Positions 1 to 8,602 of a stretch of 64,000 nt of DNA are shown one piece after another. The DNA is from Anaerococcus porci (GTDB lineage Bacteria; Bacillota; Clostridia; Tissierellales; Peptoniphilaceae), in NCBI RefSeq assembly GCF_009696575.1, contig NZ_VULQ01000003.1, positions 173,002 to 237,001 on the forward strand, given 5' to 3'. The position numbers were made by a program, and so were the translations under genes. A model generated the notes under the pieces. It made no database searches. It worked only from the letters and a program-made list of their open reading frames with translations, and had not been told where the DNA came from. Position 1 is the first letter of the stretch. Each line of letters opens with the position of its first letter.

Positions 1-551
1 TAGATGGCACTTGGTATAATGTTTGTATAGTATGGATTTTAAGTTATTGTGAAGAATATCTCAATATGTCTACAGGACATACTCTTTGGATACCAGTATT
101 AGCTTGTGCATTCAGTATTCCATTTACCATGTTGGGAGGACATGTAAATTCTAAGATTGGAAATACAAAGACATACAGTTTGGGTTGCCTTCTTGTGATT
201 ATAGCATCTATCCCTTGCTTAAAATTGGTGGAAAATAGTGGTGGAAATCTTATATGGATACTATTTGCAATTGTAGTTGCATGGAGTATTATTTACCAAT
301 TAATTTGGGCCGTTTTGGGTTCTTTATGGTCTTCATATTTTCCTACAGAATTAAGATATTCAGGTATATCTTTTGTTTATCATGTGCCTAGTTTTTTAGT
401 TGCAGGTTTGGCACCTACTATTAGTCAATATTTAATTAGATTAGGAAATGGAAACACTGTTTATGTAAGTCTATACATTATTTTAGCTGCAACTGTCGGC
501 ATATTTTGTGCATACAAATTAGAAAGTAATTATAAAAAAGGTAAAAGTTAA
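1..551 (+). CDS. MFS transporter, C-terminal part (cut by window edge)
   Basis: The reading frame is open from base 3 to the stop at 551, so this is the C-terminal ~180 residues of a larger protein and not a gene starting at the ATG at 66. It holds about five hydrophobic segments and ends in a short basic tail. The stretch PTELRYSG followed by a Gly/Ala-rich segment with GLAPTI resembles the C-terminal half of metabolite:H+ symporters (MHS family of the major facilitator superfamily). Substrate cannot be told from this half. The HAD phosphatase gene starts 7 bases after its stop, so the two are probably co-transcribed. Family fairly sure; subfamily is inference. Confidence 0.7.
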   Translation, partial: DGTWYNVCIVWILSYCEEYLNMSTGHTLWIPVLACAFSIPFTMLGGHVNSKIGNTKTYSLGCLLVIIASIPCLKLVENSGGNLIWILFAIVVAWSIIYQLIWAVLGSLWSSYFPTELRYSGISFVYHVPSFLVAGLAPTISQYLIRLGNGNTVYVSLYIILAATVGIFCAYKLESNYKKGKS

Positions 552-558
552 TTAAGAT

Positions 559-1377
559 ATGAAAAGAGAGAGCATAAATAAAAAGACATTTAAAAATTTG
601 CAAGAGTGTGAACTTTTCATTTTAGATTTAGATGGAACTATTTATATTGGTGATGAGCTTATTTATGGCGCTATAGATTTTGTCGAACACTTAAAAAATT
701 TAGGTAAGAAATTTGTTTATTTAACAAATAACTCTTCAAGGGCATCATCAGATTATGTTAAGATTCTTAAATCTATGGGGTTTTCTTGTGAAAAAGAGAA
801 TGTATTTACATCAGGAATGGCAACAGGTATGTATCTTATAAAAAGATATCCTAAAAAAAAGGTATATCTTGTTGGAACTGAAGCATTAAAAATAGAATTG
901 AATTCTTACGGCATAGAAATAAACAATGAGGATGCTGATGTAGTTGTTGTTGGCTATGATAAGGAGCTTACGTATGCTAAGCTTCTTAAAGCCACACATT
1001 TTATAAGAAAAGGAGTACCTTATATAGCCACACACCCAGATTTAGTATGTCCTCTACCTCATGGTGAGCTAGCACCTGATTGTGGTAGCATTTGTTCTTT
1101 ATTAGAAAAATCTACAAGTAGGCAGCCTGATATTATAATTGGCAAGCCAAATCCTTTTATGATTAAACTTTTGTCTAATAAATTAAATATTAATGTCGAT
1201 AAGATTTGCTCAATCGGTGATCGTTTATATACAGATATTTTGGCTACAAAAAATTCTGGTGCTATATCTATATTAGTATTATCTGGAGAAAGCACTATAA
1301 GTATGGTTGATAAATCTGAATTTAAACCTGATTTTATTTATAATAGTGTATATGATTTAATAAATATCATCAGCTAA
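559..1377 (+). CDS. HAD-family phosphatase, NagD/4-nitrophenylphosphatase-like (HAD-IIA)
   Basis: A 272-residue cytoplasmic hydrolase. The four HAD motifs are visible: DLDGT near residue 23 (nucleophile Asp), TNNSS near 57, the lysine in IGKPNPFM near 195, and IGDRLYTD near 221 (metal-binding Asp). The large cap between motifs II and III fits subclass IIA, whose members (NagD, AraL, phosphoglycolate-type phosphatases) dephosphorylate small sugar or nucleotide phosphates. The natural substrate cannot be inferred. It starts 7 bases after the transporter stop with no strong ribosome site of its own, which suggests translational coupling. Confidence 0.85.
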   Translation: MKRESINKKTFKNLQECELFILDLDGTIYIGDELIYGAIDFVEHLKNLGKKFVYLTNNSSRASSDYVKILKSMGFSCEKENVFTSGMATGMYLIKRYPKKKVYLVGTEALKIELNSYGIEINNEDADVVVVGYDKELTYAKLLKATHFIRKGVPYIATHPDLVCPLPHGELAPDCGSICSLLEKSTSRQPDIIIGKPNPFMIKLLSNKLNINVDKICSIGDRLYTDILATKNSGAISILVLSGESTISMVDKSEFKPDFIYNSVYDLINIIS

Positions 1378-2185
1378 TATGAATATATTTTATTGAAAAA
1401 AGTTTTTATTCTAATATAGATTAGAATTTAAAAGCTGTATTTGTCAAATAGTAAAAATAAAAAACAATAATAAGCTTATCCAACCTTTATTAAGTTACTA
1501 TTATAGATAGTATACTTATAGCCGATAATTCATCACTATTACTAGTGATTAAAATGTACATTTTTAGCTAAATAAGAATGTACATTTTAATCATTAATTA
1601 CAGTAATTTTTAAGTTATAAAAATAATTACCTACAATTTAGACCTTTCCTAAATAATTTAAATTTTATCTAAAATAGCTTTTTCTATTCTCATATTATAA
1701 ATAATATCCAATGATTTAGGAAAGTTAATATCATTAAAGGTAGAATGCTTTTTGTGTTTGTATTATGCCTTGATTTCGATAAATAAACTGAAAATTTATC
1801 TTCAAAATACTTTTTATCTTTTAATTCAAATTGATTATATATAATCCTTTAATATATTATCAAAGCTGTAATTTTATTTAACTACCCCTATACTTTCTTA
1901 TTTTAGTATTTACACACTATCTTCTCTTATAATACATATTTTTAAATTAACTTTGGAACTTTCTTCCCTTATTTTCTCAATCCTTTAAACTATAATCTAT
2001 AATACTTTTTTTGTCTTTTCTTCCTATCCTTAACATCTATTAATATTTAATTGTCTTTATTTTTAATATATAAGTAATATAATATAGAATATAATTTGTC
2101 AAAATATCAGAGTGAACAATTTTTTAATATACTATAATGATAGAAAAGTTAAATTCCTTACGAATATATAGGTGAAGGAGGATAT
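1378..2185. other. AT-rich non-coding stretch
   Basis: About 800 bases with no convincing gene. It begins with a weak 8-bp hairpin (1408-1415 with 1420-1427) that may end the upstream transcript, then holds the strong 17-bp inverted repeat listed separately. The rest is homopolymer-rich AT sequence, with a TATAAT at 2133-2138 about 50 bases before the sigma factor gene but no good -35 at the right distance. I see no tRNA, and no gene remnant I can name. Confidence 0.6.
1546..1593. repeat. 17-bp perfect inverted repeat (hairpin)
   Basis: Bases 1546-1562 and 1577-1593 are exact reverse complements separated by 14 bases. The arms contain ATGTACAT cores. No T-run follows on either side, so it is not a classic intrinsic terminator. 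It could be a regulatory hairpin, a relic of a small element, or an operator pair. Confidence 0.6.
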
Positions 2186-2707
2186 ATGAATGAAGAAAAA
2201 ATCATAAGAGGAATTAAAAAGAAAAATGAAGCCTCACTTAAGGAATTTATTAAAATTTATGGACCTATTCTTAAAGCAAGTATCTATAAGAGCCTTTCTC
2301 TCAATCAAGAGCTGAGAATGGAAGTTTTAAATGATTCCCTCCTAGCCATTTGGGATAATATCGACTCGTTTGACCCGTCTAGATCATCTTTTAAAAACTG
2401 GTGTGCAGGTATTGGAAAATATAAGGCAATAGATGCTCTAAGAAAAGAACTTAGACATAAGTCTATAAATATAGATACTCTTGCAAATGTTCTTGAGTCT
2501 GATGAAGAACTTAATTTTGATGAATCAGATAAAATACTTGCTATGCTCGATGAGGATGATAGGGAAATTTTTAGGAAGTTATTTATAGAAGGATACAGCT
2601 ATGACGATATATCAAATATTTATGATATATCCAAAGATAAGCTTTATAACAAAATCTCACGAAAAAAGAAACTATTAAGAAAAAAAATAGGAGGAGATTA
2701 TGAATAA
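2186..2707 (+). CDS. ECF-type RNA polymerase sigma factor
   Basis: A 173-residue sigma-70 family protein of the extracytoplasmic-function size class. The N-terminal part (about 10-90) looks like region 2, with the SFKNWCAGIGKYKAIDALRK segment resembling the region 2.3-2.4 helices. The C-terminal part (about 115-165) is a region 4 helix-turn-helix (GYSYDDISNIYDIS, then a basic helix). There is no extra C-terminal domain. A strong GGAGGATAT ribosome site precedes the ATG. It overlaps the next gene by 8 bases, the usual arrangement of an ECF sigma factor with its membrane anti-sigma partner. Confidence 0.85.
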   Translation: MNEEKIIRGIKKKNEASLKEFIKIYGPILKASIYKSLSLNQELRMEVLNDSLLAIWDNIDSFDPSRSSFKNWCAGIGKYKAIDALRKELRHKSINIDTLANVLESDEELNFDESDKILAMLDEDDREIFRKLFIEGYSYDDISNIYDISKDKLYNKISRKKKLLRKKIGGDYE

Positions 2708-3689
2708 TATTTATGATAAGATTAATGATATAAAATTTGATGAAAGCAAAATGGACCTTGACCAAATAGAATATGAAAATATGTTAAAAATCGCTTCAAA
2801 ATATAAGAAAAATTCATCAAGGAAAAAATTTGTAGCTCTTGCAGCTGCTTTAATACTTGTAGCTAGTCTTTCAATCAAACCTGTAAGAACTGAAGCTTCT
2901 AAATTTGCTACTGATATTAAGGTTACAATGATGGAAACAATCGGAGCAAGTCCAGATTCTTATAAGTATGTTACAGAGCTTCATAAGCCAATTAAGCTTG
3001 GTGGTAATGAATTAATTTTAGAAAACTTTGTTATTGAAGATAATAGAGTTTTTGCAAATATCCTATCTTCTTCAAATGGTAAAGCTATTGAAGAAATAGA
3101 TAATGATATCTATATATATAAGATTAAGGTCAATGGAGAAAGCTTTAAATCTTGGGGTTCTAGTGGTTCAGCTAGAATGGCTGATGATGGAGAATCTATT
3201 GTAAATCAATCTATGATAACTTTTGATAAGGATTTTCCTAAACTTGATAATGCCGATATAGATATTTATATATCAAGTGGAACTTCAAGTGAAGTTGTTT
3301 CAATAAAAGCAAGTTCAAATATTGTTAATGAAGATAATAAAATATTTGCAGAAGATTATAAGCTTGAAAATGGAGCCTCTATAAATCTTATGAAGATAAA
3401 TCCAATAACAATGACTGCTGTGGTTGATAATCTTGATCCAGCTTATTCATATGAGCTAATTGGTACTGATGAAAATGGTCATAAGGTTCAATTAGATCAA
3501 AGAACAAGTGAAGATGGTAAAGTAACCTTCTTATATAATAGTTCCTTCTCTGACCTAAAGTTAGATGAATTAAAGGATGGTAGACCTATAAATTTCACCC
3601 TAACATCTTCAAAAAGAAATGTAGAATCTGGAAAAGAAACAGATGGCGTTTATGATAAGATAGCTGAATTTAGCCTTTCTGCCAAATAA
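2700..3689 (+). CDS. DUF4179-type membrane protein, probable anti-sigma factor
   Basis: A 329-residue protein with a short N-terminal cytoplasmic part, one transmembrane helix at about residues 44-59 and a large extracellular domain. Proteins of this shape (DUF4179) typically sit directly after ECF sigma genes in Firmicutes and are thought to hold the sigma factor at the membrane. The start codon lies inside the end of the sigma gene (8-base overlap), so the two are translationally coupled. No catalytic motifs are visible in the outer domain. The signal it senses is unknown; the anti-sigma role is inferred from context and topology. Confidence 0.75.
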   Translation: MNNIYDKINDIKFDESKMDLDQIEYENMLKIASKYKKNSSRKKFVALAAALILVASLSIKPVRTEASKFATDIKVTMMETIGASPDSYKYVTELHKPIKLGGNELILENFVIEDNRVFANILSSSNGKAIEEIDNDIYIYKIKVNGESFKSWGSSGSARMADDGESIVNQSMITFDKDFPKLDNADIDIYISSGTSSEVVSIKASSNIVNEDNKIFAEDYKLENGASINLMKINPITMTAVVDNLDPAYSYELIGTDENGHKVQLDQRTSEDGKVTFLYNSSFSDLKLDELKDGRPINFTLTSSKRNVESGKETDGVYDKIAEFSLSAK

Positions 3690-3877
3690 TAATCTTTTGT
3701 AAAGTGATATCTAGTTTTGTTTTTAAGTATTTTTCTTACTTGTCTATAAGAATTCTCTTATATTTATAATATATATTAGCTTTCTTATAGCTATTGGATA
3801 TTTTAAATATATGAAGTCTTAGTCCACTTATTTTGTAAATCAAATATATGAATCGAATATTTTTTGACATAAATATT

Positions 3878-3913
3878 CCTCCTGATTGGCTTTTCTCTAC
3901 CACAATCAGGAGG
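3878..3913. terminator. Hairpin between converging genes, probable bidirectional terminator
   Basis: A perfect 11-bp stem (3878-3888 with 3903-3913, arms containing CCTGATTG) with a 14-base loop lies between the DUF4179 gene and the 3' end of nrdB, which converge here. The flanks are AT-rich but without a long T-run, so it may be a modest terminator. Confidence 0.55.
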
Positions 3914-3977
3914 TTTATCTATACAAAATTTTAGACTATCTTAAAAACTTACATATTTTTTATTTAGGTATTATATT

Positions 3978-5036
3978 TTATAGATCATCTTCAATTACTG
4001 ATGACTTAGAATATGCTGATACCTTTCCTTCAAAAAAGTCTGTCTTAACTTGGTTTGGATCAGAATATTCACTTACCCATTTCATAGATTGAGGCTCCTC
4101 ATCATATCCTTCATATAATCTATCAAGACCAAGTCCCTTGGCCCTTAAATTTCCTAAATATTTGATATAATCCTCAATCATGGTAGAATTAAGTCCTGCT
4201 ATATCATTTCCTATAGCATAATTACCCCATGCTATTTCTTGCTCAACCCCTTCTTTTAATAAATCTCTATAAAAATTCTTAAGCTCTTCTGTAAATAAGT
4301 CAGGTCTTTCTAATTTTAAGTCATTAATCATAGACCTAAATAGCCAAAGATGAGTATTCTCATCCCTATTTATGTATCTTATCTCTTGCACAGTACCTGG
4401 CATCTTTCCATTACGACCTAGATTATAAAAGAAAGAAAATCCTGAATAAAAATATATCCCCTCAAGAATATAATTTGCAATTAAAACCCTCATAAGATTA
4501 AATTCACTGTCATTTTTGATAAACTCATTATATTGATCACCTATAAATGTATTTCTCTTTAGAAGATGCTCATCTTCTTTCCATAGATACAAAATTCTAG
4601 TTCTCTCCTCAGGTGAGCAAATAGAATCAAGTATATAAGAATAAGATTGAGAATGGATAGCCTCTTGATAGGTTTGGATGGCAAGGCAAAGATTAATCTC
4701 ATTTGCAGTAATATAGGTTTGTAAATTAGGCAAATTAGCTGTTTGGATAGAGTCAAGATAGGTTAAAAAAGACAAAATCCTATCATAAGCCTTCTTTTCA
4801 TTCTTAGTCAAATTCCTATAATCCTTAATATCTTGATTTAAATTAATCTCTTCTGGAATCCAGAAATTATTCATAGCTTGCCTATACCAATCACTAGTCC
4901 AAGTATACTTAACATTATTAAAATCATTTAAATTGGTAGTATTACCATTTATAATCCTTCTTTTAGAAAGTTCAATATCACCATCTTCATTGAAAATCCC
5001 TCTTTTAGACACCTCTTCATTATACTTATCTTCCAT
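3978..5036 (-). CDS. nrdB: Ribonucleotide reductase class Ia, small (radical) subunit
   Basis: A 352-residue ferritin-like protein that carries the radical cofactor for NrdA. The six metal ligands are recognisable: Asp95 (DSIQ), Glu125 and His128 (EAIH), Glu192 (LEGIY), Glu226 and His229 (ENTH). The radical tyrosine is kept as Tyr132 in EAIHSQSY, so this is a tyrosyl-radical enzyme rather than a class Ic type. The ribosome site (AGGAGGATATT) supports the start. It lies 294 bases downstream of nrdA on the same strand; that gap holds a structured segment. Class I enzymes need oxygen or an oxidant for radical assembly, notable for an anaerobe. Confidence 0.93.
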   Translation of the reverse strand: MEDKYNEEVSKRGIFNEDGDIELSKRRIINGNTTNLNDFNNVKYTWTSDWYRQAMNNFWIPEEINLNQDIKDYRNLTKNEKKAYDRILSFLTYLDSIQTANLPNLQTYITANEINLCLAIQTYQEAIHSQSYSYILDSICSPEERTRILYLWKEDEHLLKRNTFIGDQYNEFIKNDSEFNLMRVLIANYILEGIYFYSGFSFFYNLGRNGKMPGTVQEIRYINRDENTHLWLFRSMINDLKLERPDLFTEELKNFYRDLLKEGVEQEIAWGNYAIGNDIAGLNSTMIEDYIKYLGNLRAKGLGLDRLYEGYDEEPQSMKWVSEYSDPNQVKTDFFEGKVSAYSKSSVIEDDL

Positions 5037-5209
5037 AATATCCTCCTAAATTCCTAAACTCTCATATACCTTTTACCCCAATATTATAAAAACAAATTAA
5101 AGCTTGTAACTATATTAAATTTGCAATTTTACAAAAATGAAAGAAACAAAATTTCTTACTAAAGCTTTCTTGTGCAAAAGTCGTTTCTAATAGGTAAAAA
5201 TGTGGACTC

Positions 5210-5256
5210 TTAGGGAAGGAGAAACGAGGAAGAATAGTCCCCTTACTCCACCCTAA
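5210..5256 (-). promoter_or_regulatory. Structured intergenic RNA between nrdA and nrdB
   Basis: A GC-richer island in AT-rich DNA folds as TTAGGG-GGAG (5210-5215, 5218-5221) with CTCC-CCCTAA (5246-5249, 5251-5256), leaving a 24-base loop. It lies downstream of nrdA and ~170 bases upstream of nrdB. Without a T-run it does not look like a simple terminator. It may be a processing or stability element that sets the NrdA:NrdB ratio, or a leader for nrdB. Confidence 0.4.
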
Positions 5257-5330
5257 AAGCAAAGAATTAATTTTAAAATCTTATTATTCTTATACCAAAA
5301 TATGTTTTTCTATATTTTTCTAAAATATAT

Positions 5331-7859
5331 TTATGATGCACAGGACTCACAATCTTCAACCTCAAGAGACTTACCCCTTACATAATATAAAGACTTAACA
5401 CCAGCCTCATAGGCTGTTAGATAAATATTTAAGATTTGTCTCATAGTATAGTCTGTAGTTATATAAATATTTACAGATTGACCTTGGTCAATATGTCTTT
5501 GCCTTATTCCACAAGCCTTCATAGATATATTTTGGTCTATGTTGTAGGCATTTTCATAAAGCCAAAAAGTCTTGGTGTTTAGTCCCGGAGCAACCCTAGG
5601 CACTATAGCGCCTTTTTTTTCTTCTAAGAAATACTTGTTCATAATTGGATCAACTCCTGGTGAAGTACCTGAAATAATAGAGGTTGAACCAGTTGGAGCT
5701 ATGGCTAATAGATAGCCATTTCTTAAACCTGTTTCATGAACTTCTTTTTTAAGCTTTATCCATCTATCAGAATCATATCCTCTTGATGTAAAATAATCTC
5801 CATTATCCCAATCAGAACCTTTAAAAACCTTGTATGGTCCTTTTTCCTTAGCTATCTCATTACTTGCCTTTATAGCAAAATAATTAATATCCTCATAAAC
5901 CCTATCTACAAAATCAAGGTGGGCTTCTTCCTCAGACCATTTAATATCATTTTTGACTAGCATATGATGGTAGCCACTTGTGCCAAGACCAATAGCCCTA
6001 TATTTTTTGTTAGTAACTTTGGCATATGGGGTTGGGTAATAATTAAGGTCAATAACATTATCTAAAGCCCTAACTATAGTTGAAACAACTTCTTCAAGCT
6101 CAAGCTTATTATTTACATCAATATTTCCTAAAGTTAAACTTGCAAGGTTACACTCAACAAAGTCTCCAGGCTTTGTTTTATTAACAATTACAATTTCTCC
6201 TTCTTCTGTAATAATTTCTTCAGAAACAGTCTCGGATGGACTCATATTTTGGGCAATCTCTGTACATAAGTTTGATGAATAAATCATACCTTGATGCTTA
6301 TTTGGATTAGCCTTATTTACTGCATCCCTATTAAAGACAAAGGGGGTTCCTGTTTCAGTCCATGACTTGATTAATAATCTTATCATATCCTTTATAGATA
6401 TAACTCTTTTAGAAATATCCTTATCTTCTACTAAGATTTTATAAAATTGCTCAAAGTCATCTCCATAGCTATCTTCTATAGATCTTCCATACTTTGTTAA
6501 AACTTCATGAGGATCAAACATATACCAGTCCCCATCTATATTATCCCTGCACTCTTTCCAGAATAAATCTGGTACACAAACTGCTGGAAAAATATCATGG
6601 GCTTTCATTCTATCATCCCCGTTATTTGTCCTAAGATTTAGAAATTCAGGTACATCCTTGTGCCATATATCTAAATAGCAAGCCACAGCCCCTTGCCTTA
6701 CACCTAATTGATCAACGGCTACTGCAGTATCATTGGCAAGCTTTATCCACCTTATAACTCCACCTGCAACATTTTTAATACCTCTAATATCAGAACCTTG
6801 GGCCCTCACCTTACCAAAGTAAAGTCCCATACCACCACCGTGTTTAGAAACTTGGGCAAAATTTGTTATAGAGCGGTATATACCTTTTAAAGTATCTGGA
6901 ACTGTATCTATAAAGCAGGATGAAAGTTGGTTAAAAGGCTTCCTAGCATTAGTCATAGTTGGAGTTGCCATAGTTGCTTTTAAGCTTGATAGGATATCAT
7001 AAAGCTTTTTAGCAAAATGAACCTTGTTTTTTTCTCCGATAGCTAAGTGCATAGAAATCCCCATAAACATCTCTTGAACATTTTCTATATGCTCATCATC
7101 ATAAGTCTTAATCAGATATCTTTTTAAAACCAAGTCAAGACCTGAATAAGTAAAGAGTTTATTTCTTTCATAATTCAAATACTCTCCTAACTCCTCAAGC
7201 TCCTTATTAGTATAATTTTCTATTATATATTTACCATAAAGACCTTCTGCTGTTAGGAATTGGATTTTAGATCTGAAATCAACAATGCCATACTTTTCTT
7301 CAGATAATTTAATCTTTTCATCTAAAAGGTGAATCATAAAGCGGGCTGCTATAAACTCCCAATCTGGACTTTCTTTACTTGTAAGCTCACTTGCAGCCTT
7401 AATTAGGGCATTTAAAAGACTTTCCTTGGTCATATTAGCTTTAGTAAAGGACTCAAACTTCATAAATAAAGAGTCAATTGGGTATCTTTGATTATCAAAT
7501 TCTTTATTAATACTTTTTATTATTTTTAAAGTATAATCATCATCTATATATTTTTCAAAATCAGAAATAACTTTCCTATCCATGGTATGCTTGGCTCTAT
7601 AAAGAATATAGGACTTAACTTCCTTGTAGAAGTTATTTTCAATAAGTTCAAGCTCAACCAAATCTTGAATTTCTTCAACTGTCACTATATGATCTGTTGG
7701 ATACTTATCTTTAACAATTTTTCTAATATTTGAAGAAATCTTCTTTAACTTTTCATCACTTATGCTAGTACCCACAGACCTAAAAGACTTAAAAATCGCC
7801 CTTTGGATTTTCTCCTCTTCAAATTCTACAAGTGTACCATCTCTTTTTTTAACTTCCAT
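5331..7859 (-). CDS. nrdA: Ribonucleotide reductase class Ia, large (catalytic) subunit
   Basis: An 842-residue catalytic subunit that reduces ribonucleoside diphosphates. The N-terminal ~90 residues form an ATP-cone (starting MEVKKRDGTLVEFEEEKIQRA), the allosteric activity site. The core carries the active-site cysteine segment (QLSSCFID) and the NLCTEI region with the finger-loop cysteine. The tail ends CESCAS, giving the C-terminal redox cysteine pair that is re-reduced by thioredoxin or glutaredoxin. Length is normal. A NrdR-like operator lies 36-51 bases upstream of its start. It is followed by nrdB on the same strand. Confidence 0.95.
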   Translation of the reverse strand: MEVKKRDGTLVEFEEEKIQRAIFKSFRSVGTSISDEKLKKISSNIRKIVKDKYPTDHIVTVEEIQDLVELELIENNFYKEVKSYILYRAKHTMDRKVISDFEKYIDDDYTLKIIKSINKEFDNQRYPIDSLFMKFESFTKANMTKESLLNALIKAASELTSKESPDWEFIAARFMIHLLDEKIKLSEEKYGIVDFRSKIQFLTAEGLYGKYIIENYTNKELEELGEYLNYERNKLFTYSGLDLVLKRYLIKTYDDEHIENVQEMFMGISMHLAIGEKNKVHFAKKLYDILSSLKATMATPTMTNARKPFNQLSSCFIDTVPDTLKGIYRSITNFAQVSKHGGGMGLYFGKVRAQGSDIRGIKNVAGGVIRWIKLANDTAVAVDQLGVRQGAVACYLDIWHKDVPEFLNLRTNNGDDRMKAHDIFPAVCVPDLFWKECRDNIDGDWYMFDPHEVLTKYGRSIEDSYGDDFEQFYKILVEDKDISKRVISIKDMIRLLIKSWTETGTPFVFNRDAVNKANPNKHQGMIYSSNLCTEIAQNMSPSETVSEEIITEEGEIVIVNKTKPGDFVECNLASLTLGNIDVNNKLELEEVVSTIVRALDNVIDLNYYPTPYAKVTNKKYRAIGLGTSGYHHMLVKNDIKWSEEEAHLDFVDRVYEDINYFAIKASNEIAKEKGPYKVFKGSDWDNGDYFTSRGYDSDRWIKLKKEVHETGLRNGYLLAIAPTGSTSIISGTSPGVDPIMNKYFLEEKKGAIVPRVAPGLNTKTFWLYENAYNIDQNISMKACGIRQRHIDQGQSVNIYITTDYTMRQILNIYLTAYEAGVKSLYYVRGKSLEVEDCESCAS

Positions 7860-7894
7860 ATCTACCCCTAAATATTGTTATTTTTATGTTAATT

Positions 7895-7910
7895 CCACTA
7901 TATATTGTGG
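7895..7910 (-). promoter_or_regulatory. NrdR-box-like palindrome upstream of nrdA
   Basis: CCACTATATATTGTGG closely matches the NrdR consensus (acaCwAtATaTwGtgt), so the nrdAB operon is probably repressed by NrdR in response to dATP/ATP. NrdR sites usually come in pairs a whole number of turns apart; I see only this one clearly. A TATGAT (minus strand) a little upstream could be the -10. Confidence 0.7.
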
Positions 7911-8122
7911 TTTTCATTTTCATACTAATAAATCATACCACAAGAAGTGTCTTAAAAAAAGGGTGAAACATAATTATATTATTATTAGAAATTTTTAAAT
8001 TTGAGCAAAAAAATAAGACCCTCTTTCCATATACATTGAAAGATAAGGCCTAATTCTTTATTTCTTAGTCGCTTTTTACGCTTACTTATTTTATTATATT
8101 AAATCAAAAAACTTAACTTATC

Positions 8123-8596
8123 TTAATATTCAAATAAATAATCTACCACATCATCCTTGATAACAACAGTATCAGCCATTATATCAGCTAGAGATTGCTT
8201 ATTTTGGTTAAATCCTATTATAAGATATAAAATCTTAAGGAAATTTTGGATATACCTTACAAAAACCTCCCTAATAAGGCAATCAAAAAAGCTTAACTTT
8301 TCATCATAAAGTGATATAACCCTTATCCCTACAACCATTTTACCCAAGGTTTGGCCATTATTAAGGTAAGTTAGGATAAAAAAGTAAAAAAGACTAATTA
8401 CTGTTGTCATAAGTAATCTTACCTCAAGACCCATAAGGGTATACTCACTACTTACAGAAAAAATAGTAATGATAATACTTGCTATAGAGCTTGTTATAAT
8501 TGAGTCGATAGTGAAGGCAACAAGTCTTATAAAAAAGCCTGCATAGGCAAATTTAGGTATAGAAATGGTCTTTTGAGTTTTTTCTACATTTTCCAT
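8123..8596 (-). CDS. RDD-family membrane protein
   Basis: A 157-residue integral membrane protein with three predicted helices. The N-terminal AGFFIRLVAFTIDSII segment contains the Arg/Asp positions that name the RDD family, and NGQTLGKMVVGIRVI is the typical middle motif. Function is not established in the family; transport or stress roles have been proposed. It begins 6 bases after the sppA stop, so the two form an operon. Confidence 0.8.
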   Translation of the reverse strand: MENVEKTQKTISIPKFAYAGFFIRLVAFTIDSIITSSIASIIITIFSVSSEYTLMGLEVRLLMTTVISLFYFFILTYLNNGQTLGKMVVGIRVISLYDEKLSFFDCLIREVFVRYIQNFLKILYLIIGFNQNKQSLADIMADTVVIKDDVVDYLFEY

Positions 8597-8602
8597 AAAA
8601 GC

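Noticed and set aside
3886..4092. 68-codon plus-strand frame overlapping the terminator and nrdB 3' end
   Set aside because: It runs antisense through conserved nrdB codons and the hairpin at 3878-3913; no ribosome site; composition fits a shadow frame.
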